The notes beneath the pieces were generated by a model, which searched no databases, was not told the DNA's origin, and saw only the letters and a list, made by a program, of their open reading frames with translations. 64,000 bases of DNA from Cellulomonas fimi. GTDB lineage: Bacteria; Actinomycetota; Actinomycetes; Actinomycetales; Cellulomonadaceae. The position numbers and the translations under genes were made by a program. Shown here piece by piece: positions 51,192 to 59,445 of the stretch. Where the stretch lies: the NCBI RefSeq assembly GCF_028527925.1, contig NZ_JAPESW010000007.1, forward strand, positions 1-64,000, given 5' to 3'. Each line of letters starts with the position of its first letter. The stretch's first letter is position 1.

Positions 51192-52541
51192 TCAGCGCAT
51201 CCGGCCGAACGCCTCGAGGGCGACCTCGCGCTCGGCGGCGTGGTCGACGACCCGGGCCGGGTAGTCGGGCGCCGCGGCGGACGGGAGACGCCAGGGCTCG
51301 TGCACCGCGGCACCGGGGACGTCGCGCAGCTCGGGCACCCACTGCCGCACGTAGCGGCCGTCGGGGTCGAACTTCTTGCCCTGCAGCACCGGGTTGAAGA
51401 CGCGGAAGTACGGCGCCGCGTCCCGGCCGGTCCCCGCGACCCACTGCCAGTTGAGCTGGTTCTGCGGCACGTCGCCGTCGACGAGCCACGCGAGGAAGTG
51501 CGCCGCGCCGCGCTGCCACGGCAGGTGCAGGTCCTTGACCAGGAACGACGCGGTCACCATGCGCACGCGGTTGTGCATCCAGCCGATCGCACGGAGCTGG
51601 CGCATCCCGGCGTCGACGAGCGGGTAGCCGGTGCGCCCCTCGCGCCACGCGTCGAACAGCGCGTCGGCCGCCGGGCCGCTCGCCCACGCGTCGTCCGGCA
51701 CCACGTCCCGCAGGGACGTACGCGCGGCGTCGGGCCGGTGCCACAGCACATCGGCGTGGAACTCGCGCCAGGCGAGCTCCGAGCGGTACGACCCGACGGC
51801 CGCCGACCCGCCCGTGAGGTCCGCGAGCAGGGTGCGCGGGTGCAGCTCGCCGTACTTGAGCGGGACGGACATCGTCGACGTGCCGTCGAGGTCGGGGCGG
51901 TCGCGGTCCGTCGGGTAGGTCGCGAGGTCGTCCGCGACGAACTCGGCCCACCGGTGCCGGGCCGCGGCCTCACCCGCCGGCGGCAGGTCGACGTCCGTGT
52001 CGGGCGGGGTCGGCGGCCCGTCGGACGGCAGCGTCGCCCACGGCACCGAGCGCGGTCGCGGCGCGGGTGCCGACCAGCCGTGGTCGAGCCACGCCCGGCG
52101 GAACGGCGTGAACACCTCGAAGGGCGTGCCCTTGCCCGTGCGCAGCCGTCCGGGCGCGACCGCGTACGGCGAGCCCGTCGGGACGAGCGGCACGTCGCCG
52201 AGCGCGCGCTCGACGGCCTCGTCGCGCCGGCGGCCGAAGGGCTCGGTCGCGGCGGTCACGTGCACCGCGGACGCCTCGACCTCACGGGCGACCGCCGGCA
52301 CGACGTCGGCGGGCCGGCCGCGCCGGACGACCAGCCGCCCGTCGGTCGCCTCGTCGAGCGCGCGCAGCGACCGGGCCAGGTACGCGAGACGCGGAGCGCC
52401 GGCCGCCGACCACAGGGCCGGGTCGACCACGAACAGGGCCACGACCTCGTCGTCCGCACCGCGTGCGGCCTCGACCGCGGCGACGAGCGACGGGTTGTCC
52501 GCGAGCCGCAGGTCGCGGCGGAACCAGTGGATCGTGGGCAC
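51192..52541 (-). CDS. phr: deoxyribodipyrimidine photo-lyase (class I)
   Basis: The 449-residue flavoenzyme repairs cyclobutane pyrimidine dimers with light. It starts TIHWFRRDLRLADNPSL. The FAD domain shows SELAWREFHADVLWHRP, GYPLVDAGMRQLRAIGWMHNRVRMV and DVPQNQLNWQWVAGTGRDAAPYFRVFNP. GTG 52541 has a TACCGT box 6 bases upstream and no Shine-Dalgarno. It is divergent from the peptide transporter gene (73 bases). Subtype (CPD versus other) is inferred from the overall motifs. Confidence 0.93.
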   Translation of the reverse strand: MPTIHWFRRDLRLADNPSLVAAVEAARGADDEVVALFVVDPALWSAAGAPRLAYLARSLRALDEATDGRLVVRRGRPADVVPAVAREVEASAVHVTAATEPFGRRRDEAVERALGDVPLVPTGSPYAVAPGRLRTGKGTPFEVFTPFRRAWLDHGWSAPAPRPRSVPWATLPSDGPPTPPDTDVDLPPAGEAAARHRWAEFVADDLATYPTDRDRPDLDGTSTMSVPLKYGELHPRTLLADLTGGSAAVGSYRSELAWREFHADVLWHRPDAARTSLRDVVPDDAWASGPAADALFDAWREGRTGYPLVDAGMRQLRAIGWMHNRVRMVTASFLVKDLHLPWQRGAAHFLAWLVDGDVPQNQLNWQWVAGTGRDAAPYFRVFNPVLQGKKFDPDGRYVRQWVPELRDVPGAAVHEPWRLPSAAAPDYPARVVDHAAEREVALEAFGRMR

Positions 52542-52547
52542 CCGGCG

Positions 52548-52553
52548 ACGGTA
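52548..52553 (-). promoter_or_regulatory. -10-like box before the photolyase gene
   Basis: Leftward TACCGT ends 6 bases before GTG 52541. It is the third occurrence of this exact hexamer at this distance from a start codon without Shine-Dalgarno. Confidence 0.45.
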
Positions 52554-52614
52554 ACGGCGGCCGACCCCGGAGGCGACCGCTGGTGCGGTCGGTCCGACGG
52601 CGGTTCCATGAACC

Positions 52615-54168
52615 ATGAGCGAGCAGACGGAGCCGTCCGGCGCGAGCGCGCTGCGCAAGCCGTCCGAGGAGCCGCACCGCCCGGAGGTGCCGCGGGACCG
52701 CGCGTTCTTCGGCCACCCGATGGGCCTGTTCACGCTCTTCAACACCGAGCTGTGGGAGCGGTTCAGCTACTACGGCATGCGCGCGATCCTGCTGTTCTAC
52801 CTGACGGACTCGGTCGCGAACGGCGGGCTCGGCCTCGACGACACGCTCGGCGCCGCGATGGTCGCCGCGTACGGGACGGGCGTCTACCTGCTGTCCGTCG
52901 TCGGCGGCTGGCTCGCCGACCGCGTGATCGGTGCGCGCCGGTCCGTCCTGTACGGCGGCATCGTCATCGCGGCCGGCCACGTCGCGCTCACGATCCCGTC
53001 GGCCGGGTTCTCCTACCTGGGCATCGGGCTCGTCGCGCTCGGCACGGGGCTGCTCAAGCCCAACGTGTCGAGCATGGTCGGCGAGCTGTACGGCCGGGAG
53101 GACCCGCGGCGCGACTCCGCGTTCTCGATCTTCTACATGGGCATCAACATCGGGTCGCTCGCGGCGCCGCTCGTCGTCGGCCTGGCCCGGTCGATCGGCG
53201 GGTACCACGCCGGGTTCGCCGTCGCGGCCGTCGGCATGGGCATCGCGCTCGTGTTCTTCGTGCTCGGGCACCGGCTGCTCGGCGGTGCGGGCGAGGTCGC
53301 CCCGAACCCGCTGACCCCCGCCGACCGTCCGGCCGTCACGCGCATGGTGCTCGTGGTGGTCCTGGGCGTCCTCGTCGCGGTCGCGGTCGCCTGGGTCGTC
53401 AGCGGCGGCTTCGGCCCGGCGACGTTCGTCGACGCGCTGTCCTACCTGGCCCTCGTGGCACCGGTCGCGACGCTCTGGGTCATGTTCCGCTCGCCCAAGG
53501 TGACCGACCACGAACGGTCCCGGCTGCGCGCCTACGTCCCGCTGTTCGTCGCCGCGACGCTGTTCTGGATGATCTTCGAGCAGGCCGCGAGCACGCTCGC
53601 GCAGTACGCCGAGAGCCGCACCGACCTCGAGGTCCTGGGCACGACGCTCTCGCCCGAGCTGTTCCAGTCGATCAACCCCGCGCTCATCATCCTCCTGGCG
53701 CCCGTCTTCGCGTGGCTCTGGGTCAGGCTCGACGACCGGCCGCCCACCGCGGTGAAGTTCGCGATCGGGCTGACGTTCGCCGCGCTGAGCTTCGTGTTCC
53801 TCGCCGGCATGTCCGCGGTGTTCGCGGACACGAAGTCGCCGCCGTGGGTGCTCGGCGGCGTCTACCTGCTGCAGACGATCGGCGAGCTGTGCCTGTCACC
53901 CGTCGGCCTCGCCGCGACGACCCTGCTCGCGCCGAGGGCGTTCCGCGGGCAGGCCATGGCGCTGTGGTTCCTCGCGCCGGCGGCGGGCAACGCGATCACC
54001 GCGCAGCTCGTGCAGGCCACCGAGGGTGCGAGCGACACCGCCTACTTCGGCGGCATCGGCCTGGTCGCGCTCGTCTTCGCCGGCGCGATGTTCGCGATCG
54101 CCCCGTGGGTGACCCGCCACATCCGCGCGGGCGCCGAGTCGGAGGCCGAGGCGGCGCTCCAGCACTGA
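52615..54168 (+). CDS. proton-dependent oligopeptide transporter (POT/PTR2)
   Basis: The 517-residue membrane protein has about 12-14 helices. The POT fingerprint is E45-LWERFSYYG (the ExxERFxYY motif) in helix 1. GTGLLKPNVSSMVGELYGREDPRRDSAF follows, with the family FYxxINxG motif as FYMGINIGS. It imports di- and tripeptides with protons. A 40-residue charged head precedes helix 1. ATG 52615 is the second of two nearby ATG codons and the one in frame. Confidence 0.92.
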   Translation: MSEQTEPSGASALRKPSEEPHRPEVPRDRAFFGHPMGLFTLFNTELWERFSYYGMRAILLFYLTDSVANGGLGLDDTLGAAMVAAYGTGVYLLSVVGGWLADRVIGARRSVLYGGIVIAAGHVALTIPSAGFSYLGIGLVALGTGLLKPNVSSMVGELYGREDPRRDSAFSIFYMGINIGSLAAPLVVGLARSIGGYHAGFAVAAVGMGIALVFFVLGHRLLGGAGEVAPNPLTPADRPAVTRMVLVVVLGVLVAVAVAWVVSGGFGPATFVDALSYLALVAPVATLWVMFRSPKVTDHERSRLRAYVPLFVAATLFWMIFEQAASTLAQYAESRTDLEVLGTTLSPELFQSINPALIILLAPVFAWLWVRLDDRPPTAVKFAIGLTFAALSFVFLAGMSAVFADTKSPPWVLGGVYLLQTIGELCLSPVGLAATTLLAPRAFRGQAMALWFLAPAAGNAITAQLVQATEGASDTAYFGGIGLVALVFAGAMFAIAPWVTRHIRAGAESEAEAALQH

Positions 54169-54286
54169 CCGGCCCGCGCCCGGCTCCCTCCGCCGCTGGC
54201 GACCCCGCACTGAGGCCCGCGAGGGGTCCCCGGGCGGGCGCCAGGACGGGGTCGTGCGCGTCGTCCGCCGGTGGGAGGGTGGCCGC

Positions 54287-54958
54287 ATGGGTGGAACCGA
54301 GAAGCTCCCGCACTCCGTCGTCACCGACGCCGTCGACGCGCGGCACTGGCGCGTCCTGCTCGGTCGGCTCCGCGCGACGTTCCGCACCGACGACTTCGCG
54401 CAGGGTGCGGCGTTCGTCGCCCGGGTCGCGGAGGCCGCCGACGCCGCGAACCACCACCCCGACGTGCTGCTGCGCTGGGGGCAGGTCACCGTCACGACGT
54501 CGAGCCACGACGTGGCCGGCCTGACGCAGCGTGACGTGGACCTCGCGGCGACGGTCACCGCGCTCGCGGACGAGCTGGGCCTGACCGGGGACGTGCCGCG
54601 CAGCGAGCTGCTCGAGGTCGCGATCGACGCGCTCGACATCCCCGCGGTCCGCCCCTTCTGGAAGGCCGTCCTGGCCTACGAGGACGAGCCCGGCGACGAC
54701 GGGAACGGCCTCGTCGACCCCGCGGGCGAGGGCCCTGCGTTCTGGTTCCAGCAGATGGACGAGCCGCGGCCGCAGCGCAACCGCATCCACCTCGACGTCA
54801 CCGTGCCGCACGACCAGGCGCAGGCGCGCGTCGAGGCGGCGGTCGCGGCCGGCGGGCGGCTGCTCGCGGACACCCGTGCGCCCGCGTTCTGGGTGCTCGC
54901 CGACCCCGAGGGCAACGAGGCGTGCGTCTGCACGTGGCAGGCGCGGCCGTCGTCCTGA
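54287..54958 (+). CDS. pterin-4a-carbinolamine dehydratase / VOC-domain fusion
   Basis: The 223-residue protein joins two domains. Residues about 1-100 are a pterin carbinolamine dehydratase (PCD) with the signature H56-H57-P58 then Trp64. Residues about 108-220 are a glyoxalase/VOC-type beta-alpha fold (EVAIDALDIPAVRPFWKAVL, NRIHLDVTVPHD, FWVLADPEGNEACVCTW). PCD recycles or protects tetrahydropterins; no aromatic hydroxylase is nearby, so another role is possible. GGGAGG precedes ATG 54287. Confidence 0.88.
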   Translation: MGGTEKLPHSVVTDAVDARHWRVLLGRLRATFRTDDFAQGAAFVARVAEAADAANHHPDVLLRWGQVTVTTSSHDVAGLTQRDVDLAATVTALADELGLTGDVPRSELLEVAIDALDIPAVRPFWKAVLAYEDEPGDDGNGLVDPAGEGPAFWFQQMDEPRPQRNRIHLDVTVPHDQAQARVEAAVAAGGRLLADTRAPAFWVLADPEGNEACVCTWQARPSS

Positions 54959-55070
54959 CCGGTGGCGCGGGACGCGGCGCGAGGACCGCGGGCGTCGCCC
55001 GCCGCGGGCCGTCGCCGGACCCGACCGACCGTGCGTGCTCGACCACGACCGGCCGGCGGTGGCCGCGTCC

Positions 55071-55149
55071 TAGGATCGCTGGGCGGCCGCCGAGCCGCCG
55101 GAGCGCACGGTCCCCGTCGGGGCGTGCCTGCCCGGCCCCGGGGACCGTG
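55071..55149 (+). promoter_or_regulatory. putative structured leader of cutC
   Basis: A -10-like TAGGAT (55071-55076) is followed by a perfect 11-bp inverted repeat (55106-55116 with 55139-55149) whose 22-base apex can pair further. If transcription starts near 55083, cutC has a leader of about 115 bases with this hairpin. It could be a regulatory leader or a terminator of the preceding gene, whose stop is at 54958. No known riboswitch is recognised. Confidence 0.4.
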
Positions 55150-55200
55150 GACCTCGTCGGCTCGGCCGACGCGACGACGACGACGCGGGAGTGAGGGCCG

Positions 55201-55926
55201 ATGCGGCTGGAGATCGCCGTGCAGGACGTGGCCGGTGCGACGACGGCGGCCCGGCTCGGTGCCGACCGGCTGGAGCTGTGCGCGGCGCTCGCGGCGACGG
55301 GCGGGCTCACGCCGAGCCGCGGTCTCCTCGAGGCGACGCTCGACGCCGTGCCGACGGAGGTCGGCGTGCACGTCCTCGTGCGGCCGCGCGCGGGCGGGTT
55401 CGTCTACGACGCCGACGAGCTCGACGTCCAGGTGCGCGACGTCCGGGCGGCCGTCGCGGCGGGCGCCGCGGGCGCGGTCGTCGGCACGCTCACGCCCGAC
55501 GGCGGGATCGACGTCGACGCGCTCCGGAGGCTCGTCGACGCCGCCGACGGACGCGAGACGACGTTCCACCGCGCGCTCGACACCGTCCCGGACCTCGCGC
55601 GCGCGATCGACGACCTCGCGCGCGCCGGGGTCACGCGCGTCCTCACCTCGGGCGGTGCGGCCCGGTCGATCGACGGCACGACGAGGCTCGCGGAGACGGT
55701 CGGGTGGTCGGCGGGCCGGGTCGAGGTCATGGCCGGCGGGGGAGTCCGGCCCGACGACATCCCGGCGCTCGTCGCGACGCGTGTGGACGCGGTGCACCTG
55801 TCCGCGAGCCGGGTGGTCGCGAGCACGGGCGGTCCCGGCGGCGGCGCGGGTGGGTACACGACGACGGACCCCGAGGTGGTCGCCGCCGCGGCGGCCGCGC
55901 TCGGCCGCGGCGTGCGCGTGCGCTGA
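55201..55926 (+). CDS. cutC: CutC-family protein
   Basis: The 241-residue TIM-barrel protein is of the CutC family, historically linked to copper homeostasis. It shows LEIAVQDVAGATTAARLGADRLELC, LTPSRGLLE, VLVRPRAGGFVY, GTLTPDGGID, TTFHRALD, VLTSGGAARS and VHLSASRVV. Shortened C-terminus relative to E. coli CutC is normal for bacteria. No metal gene is adjacent; the biochemical role of the family is not settled. Confidence 0.92.
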   Translation: MRLEIAVQDVAGATTAARLGADRLELCAALAATGGLTPSRGLLEATLDAVPTEVGVHVLVRPRAGGFVYDADELDVQVRDVRAAVAAGAAGAVVGTLTPDGGIDVDALRRLVDAADGRETTFHRALDTVPDLARAIDDLARAGVTRVLTSGGAARSIDGTTRLAETVGWSAGRVEVMAGGGVRPDDIPALVATRVDAVHLSASRVVASTGGPGGGAGGYTTTDPEVVAAAAAALGRGVRVR

Positions 55927-55938
55927 GTGCCCGACGTC

Positions 55939-55952
55939 CACCCGGCCGGGTG
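55939..55952. terminator. 14-bp perfect palindrome between convergent genes
   Basis: CACCCGGCCGGGTG lies in the 50-base gap between cutC and the leftward LacI gene. It could fold as a short bidirectional terminator stem. The loop would be minimal. Confidence 0.4.
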
Positions 55953-55976
55953 CAGCCGGACGGGGGAACCGCCGGG

Positions 55977-56984
55977 TCAGCGGGTGCGCGGGGGCGCGGT
56001 CGACGCGCGCTCGACGAGCTCGGTGGGCAGCCGCACGTGGACGCCGCGCTCGCGGCCGTCGATGAGGTCGACGAGCAGCCGGAGCGCCTCGGCGCCCATC
56101 TGCTGCAGCGGCTGGCTGATGGTCGTGAGCGGGGGAGTGGCGAGCGCGGACTCGGGGACGTTGTCGAACCCGATGACGGACAGGTCGTCGGGGACGCGCA
56201 GGCCGAGCGAGCGGGCGACCTCGACGACGCGGATCGCCGACAGGTCGTTCGCCGCGAACACGGCGGTGGGCGGCTCGGTCCGCGCGAGCAGCTCGTTCGC
56301 GGGCTGGTCGGCGGTCTCCGGGCGGTAGCCACCGACCCGGACGAGGTCCTCGTCGACGCTGACGCCCGCGGCGGCCATCGCGTGCCGGAAGCCGTCCTCG
56401 CGGAGCCGGGCGGACTCGAGGTCGGGGCGGCCGCCGAGGAACGCGATGCGGGTGTGGCCGAGCCCGAGCAGGTGCTCGGTGGCGAGGACCGCGCCCGCGA
56501 ACGAGTCGGCGTCGACGGTCGGCAGGCCGGAGGGGCCGGTGTGCGGGTCGACCGCGACGACGGGGACGCCGGGGTGCGCCTCGACGACCGTCGGGGTGAC
56601 GATCACGGCGCCGTCGATGAGCGTCCCGGCGAGGCGCGACAGGTAGCGCCGCTCCCACCCGACGCTGCCGCCGGCGCCGCCGCCGGAGTAGGCGAGCAGC
56701 TCGTAGCCGGTGGCCCCGACCGCGCCCGACGCGCCCTTGAGCAGCTCCGTGGAGTAGGGCTCGAACTCGGCGACGAGGATGCCGAGGACGTTGGTGCGGT
56801 GGCTGCGCAGGGAGCGCGCGCCGAGCGACGCCTCGTACCCGAGCTCCTCGATGACCTCCTGCACGCGGGAGAGCGTCGCGGCGGCGACGCCGTAGCGGCC
56901 GTTGACGACCTTGGAGACGGTGGCGACGGAGACGCCGGCGGTTCGGGCGACGTCGGCCATCTTCACGCGAGGTGCGGGGTCCAC
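55977..56984 (-). CDS. LacI-family transcriptional repressor
   Basis: The 335-residue repressor has a full helix-turn-helix (KMADVARTAGVSVATVSKVVNGRYGVAAATLSRV, about 8-42), a hinge region, and a sugar-sensing domain (NVLGILVAEFEPYSTELLKG, DLSVIGFDNVPES). It is divergent from a CUT1 operon with a GH3 glycosidase and probably controls it. GTG 56984 is chosen because TACGAT (56992-56997) lies 7 bases upstream; the ATG at 57026 would place the operator inside the gene. It resembles Streptomyces BxlR/CebR-type regulators, but the operator differs from the CebR site. Confidence 0.92.
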   Translation of the reverse strand: MDPAPRVKMADVARTAGVSVATVSKVVNGRYGVAAATLSRVQEVIEELGYEASLGARSLRSHRTNVLGILVAEFEPYSTELLKGASGAVGATGYELLAYSGGGAGGSVGWERRYLSRLAGTLIDGAVIVTPTVVEAHPGVPVVAVDPHTGPSGLPTVDADSFAGAVLATEHLLGLGHTRIAFLGGRPDLESARLREDGFRHAMAAAGVSVDEDLVRVGGYRPETADQPANELLARTEPPTAVFAANDLSAIRVVEVARSLGLRVPDDLSVIGFDNVPESALATPPLTTISQPLQQMGAEALRLLVDLIDGRERGVHVRLPTELVERASTAPPRTR

Positions 56985-56991
56985 GTGGGTG

Positions 56992-57060
56992 ATCGTAGAG
57001 CATCGATTCGATAACGTTATCGACATCGATTGACATCACCCGTGGCGGGCTGCATATGCT
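56992..57060. promoter_or_regulatory. divergent promoters with a 16-bp palindromic operator
   Basis: TCGATAACGTTATCGA (57008-57023) is a perfect LacI-type even-centred palindrome flanked by direct repeats CATCGAT (57001-57007, 57024-57030). Rightward promoter: consensus TTGACA (57030-57035), 19 bases, TATGCT (57055-57060). Leftward -10: TACGAT (56992-56997) with the palindrome over its -35 region. One bound dimer would control both the lacI-type gene and the transporter operon. Confidence 0.8.
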
Positions 57061-57103
57061 CCTCGCCGTCCCTCCCCTTCAGTGACGACGAGGAGCTTCA
57101 ACG

Positions 57104-58402
57104 ATGAACCGGACCCGCGTCCTCCGCGGCGTGGCCGTCGCCGCAGGTCTCGCCCTGCTCGGTGCCTGTGGCACCGGTGGCGGCGGCGACGACGACAGCA
57201 CCAACGCCGACGGCTCGACCGAGATCACCTGGTGGCACAACTCCAACACCGGTGACGGCAAGGAGTACTACGACCAGGTCGCCAAGGACTTCGAGGCGGC
57301 CAACCCCGGCGTGACCGTCAAGGTCAGCGCCATGCAGCACGAGGACATGCTCACCAAGCTCGACGCGGCCTTCCAGGCCGGCGACGCTCCCGACATCTAC
57401 ATGGAGCGCGGTGGCGGCGAGCTCGCCGACCACGTCGAGGCGGGCCTGACCAAGGACATCTCCGAGGCCGCGTCCGAGGAGATCGACAAGATCGGCGGCT
57501 CCGTCGCCGGCTGGCAGGTCGACGGCAAGACCTACGCCCTCCCGTTCTCGGTCGGCGTCGTCGGCTTCTGGTACAACAAGGCGCTCTTCGAGCAGGCCGG
57601 CATCACCGAGGCTCCTGTCACGCAGGAGGACTTCAACACGGCCGTCGACAAGCTCAAGGCCGCGGGCATCGAGCCCGTCTCCGTCGGTGCCGGCGACAAG
57701 TGGCCCGCCGCGCACTACTGGTACTACTACGCGCTGCGCGAGTGCTCGCAGGACGTCCTGACCGACGCCGTGACCAGCCTCGACTTCTCCGACGCGTGCT
57801 TCCTCAACGCGGGTGCGGACCTCGAGGACCTCATCAAGACCGAGCCGTTCAACGCCGGCTTCCTCTCCACCCCGGCCCAGTCCGGCCCGACCTCTGCCTC
57901 CGGCCTGCTGGCGACGGGCAAGGTCGCGATGGAGCTGGCCGGCCACTGGGAGCCCGGCGTCATGCAGGGCCTCACCGAGGACGGCAACGGCCTCGGCGAG
58001 AACACCGGCTGGTTCGCGTTCCCCGAGGTCCAGGGTGGCCAGGGCGAGCCGACCGCCGCGCTCGGTGGCGGTGACGCGTGGGCCGTGTCGCAGGACGCGC
58101 CCGACGCTGCCGTCGACTTCGTCAAGTACCTGCTGTCCGACGAGGTCCAGAAGGGCTTCGCCGAGCTCGACATGGGTCTGCCGACGAACCCGACCGCCTC
58201 GCAGTACGTGTCGGACCCGGCGCTCGCCGGCCTCCTGCAGGTCCGTGACGCGGCCCCGTACGTGCAGCTCTACTTCGACACCGCCTTCGGCGCCTCCGTC
58301 GGTGGTGCGATGAACGACGCCATCGCCCTCATGTTCGCCGGGCAGGCGACCCCGCAGGACATCGTCGACGCCACGCAGGCGGCGGCTGACGCGGAGAAGT
58401 GA
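57104..58402 (+). CDS. ABC transporter substrate-binding lipoprotein (CUT1)
   Basis: The 432-residue lipoprotein has signal RVLRGVAVAAGLALLGAC (lipid-modified Cys about 20) followed by a Gly/Asp linker. The mature protein begins EITWWHNSNTGDGKEYYDQV, the xylobiose/cello-oligosaccharide binding-protein pattern, with FQAGDAPDIYMERGGGELA next. GAGGAG precedes ATG 57104. Ligand inferred: a beta-linked disaccharide cleaved by the downstream GH3 enzyme. Confidence 0.92.
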   Translation: MNRTRVLRGVAVAAGLALLGACGTGGGGDDDSTNADGSTEITWWHNSNTGDGKEYYDQVAKDFEAANPGVTVKVSAMQHEDMLTKLDAAFQAGDAPDIYMERGGGELADHVEAGLTKDISEAASEEIDKIGGSVAGWQVDGKTYALPFSVGVVGFWYNKALFEQAGITEAPVTQEDFNTAVDKLKAAGIEPVSVGAGDKWPAAHYWYYYALRECSQDVLTDAVTSLDFSDACFLNAGADLEDLIKTEPFNAGFLSTPAQSGPTSASGLLATGKVAMELAGHWEPGVMQGLTEDGNGLGENTGWFAFPEVQGGQGEPTAALGGGDAWAVSQDAPDAAVDFVKYLLSDEVQKGFAELDMGLPTNPTASQYVSDPALAGLLQVRDAAPYVQLYFDTAFGASVGGAMNDAIALMFAGQATPQDIVDATQAAADAEK

Positions 58403-58407
58403 TCCAC

Positions 58408-59445
58408 GTGGCAGACGGAGCGACCGCCCGCATGGGCGCCCCCGCCTCCTCTGCGACGTCCCCCGCGGTGACCCCGGTCGCCGGTCGTGCCTCGGCACGG
58501 CCGGCGGCCGGGGGGCCCGGAGAGCGTCGCTGGGGTGGCAAGACCCTTCGCCGGAACCTGGAGATCGCGTTCTTCGTGACGCCGGCCCTGGTGCTCTTCC
58601 TGGGCTTCGTGGTGTGGCCGATCATCAAGGCCGCCCAGATGTCGGTGTACCGCTGGAAGGGCTTCGGCCCCATGGTCGACTTCGTCGGCCTGAAGAACTA
58701 CGTCAGCGTGCTCCAGAACGAGGTGTTCACCGACGCGCTGGTGCACAACCTGATCATCGTCGTGGCGTCGATCGCCATCCAGCTCCCGCTGGGCCTCGGC
58801 ATCGCGCTGCTGCTCAACCGCAAGATGAAGGGCCAGGGCACCCTGCGCACCATCATCTTCGTCCCGTACGTGCTGGCGGAGGTCATCGCCGCCGTCGTGT
58901 GGTTCCAGCTCCTGCAGCCGAAGTACGGCGTCATCGACACGATGCTCGCGGCGGTCGGCCTGTCCGGTCCCGCGCAGGGCTTCCTCGGTGACCCGGACGT
59001 CGCGCTCTTCACCGTGATCGTCGTGCTGACCTGGAAGTACCTGGGCCTCGCGATCATCCTGTTCCTCGCCGGCCTGCAGGGCGTGCCGGACGAGCTCTAC
59101 GAGGCGGCGCAGCTCGACGGCGCCGGCTGGTGGGACATCCAGCGCCGCATCACGATCCCGCTGCTGGGTCCGACGCTGCGCACCTGGGCGTTCCTGTCGA
59201 TGATCGGCTCGCTGCAGCTGTTCGACATGGTGTGGATCCTCACCGGCGGCGGCCCGGCCAACGCCACCACCACCATGGCGACGTTCCTCGTCACCGAGGG
59301 CACCAAGCGCCAGAACTACGGCATCGCCGCCGCGGCGTCCGTGATCCTCTTCGTGGTCGCCCTCGTCGCCGCCCTCCTCTACCAGTACTTCATCCTCCGG
59401 CGTGACACGCTCGGGGACGCCCCGCGGAAGAAGGCGAAGGCATGA
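58408..59445 (+). CDS. CUT1 sugar ABC transporter permease (MalF type)
   Basis: The permease has about 345 residues: a 50-residue Ala/Pro-rich cytoplasmic head, then six membrane helices beginning IAFFVTPALVLFLGFVVWPI. The EAA loop is LYEAAQLDGAGWWDIQRRI. GTG 58408 has GGAG 11 bases upstream; GTG 58399, overlapping the binding-protein stop, is a close alternative. The stop overlaps the next ATG. Confidence 0.92.
   Translation: MADGATARMGAPASSATSPAVTPVAGRASARPAAGGPGERRWGGKTLRRNLEIAFFVTPALVLFLGFVVWPIIKAAQMSVYRWKGFGPMVDFVGLKNYVSVLQNEVFTDALVHNLIIVVASIAIQLPLGLGIALLLNRKMKGQGTLRTIIFVPYVLAEVIAAVVWFQLLQPKYGVIDTMLAAVGLSGPAQGFLGDPDVALFTVIVVLTWKYLGLAIILFLAGLQGVPDELYEAAQLDGAGWWDIQRRITIPLLGPTLRTWAFLSMIGSLQLFDMVWILTGGGPANATTTMATFLVTEGTKRQNYGIAAAASVILFVVALVAALLYQYFILRRDTLGDAPRKKAKA

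Noticed and set aside
57008-57023. CebR cellobiose operator
   Set aside because: The palindrome is TCGATAACGTTATCGA, not the TGGGAGCGCTCCCA type, so cellobiose control cannot be assumed.
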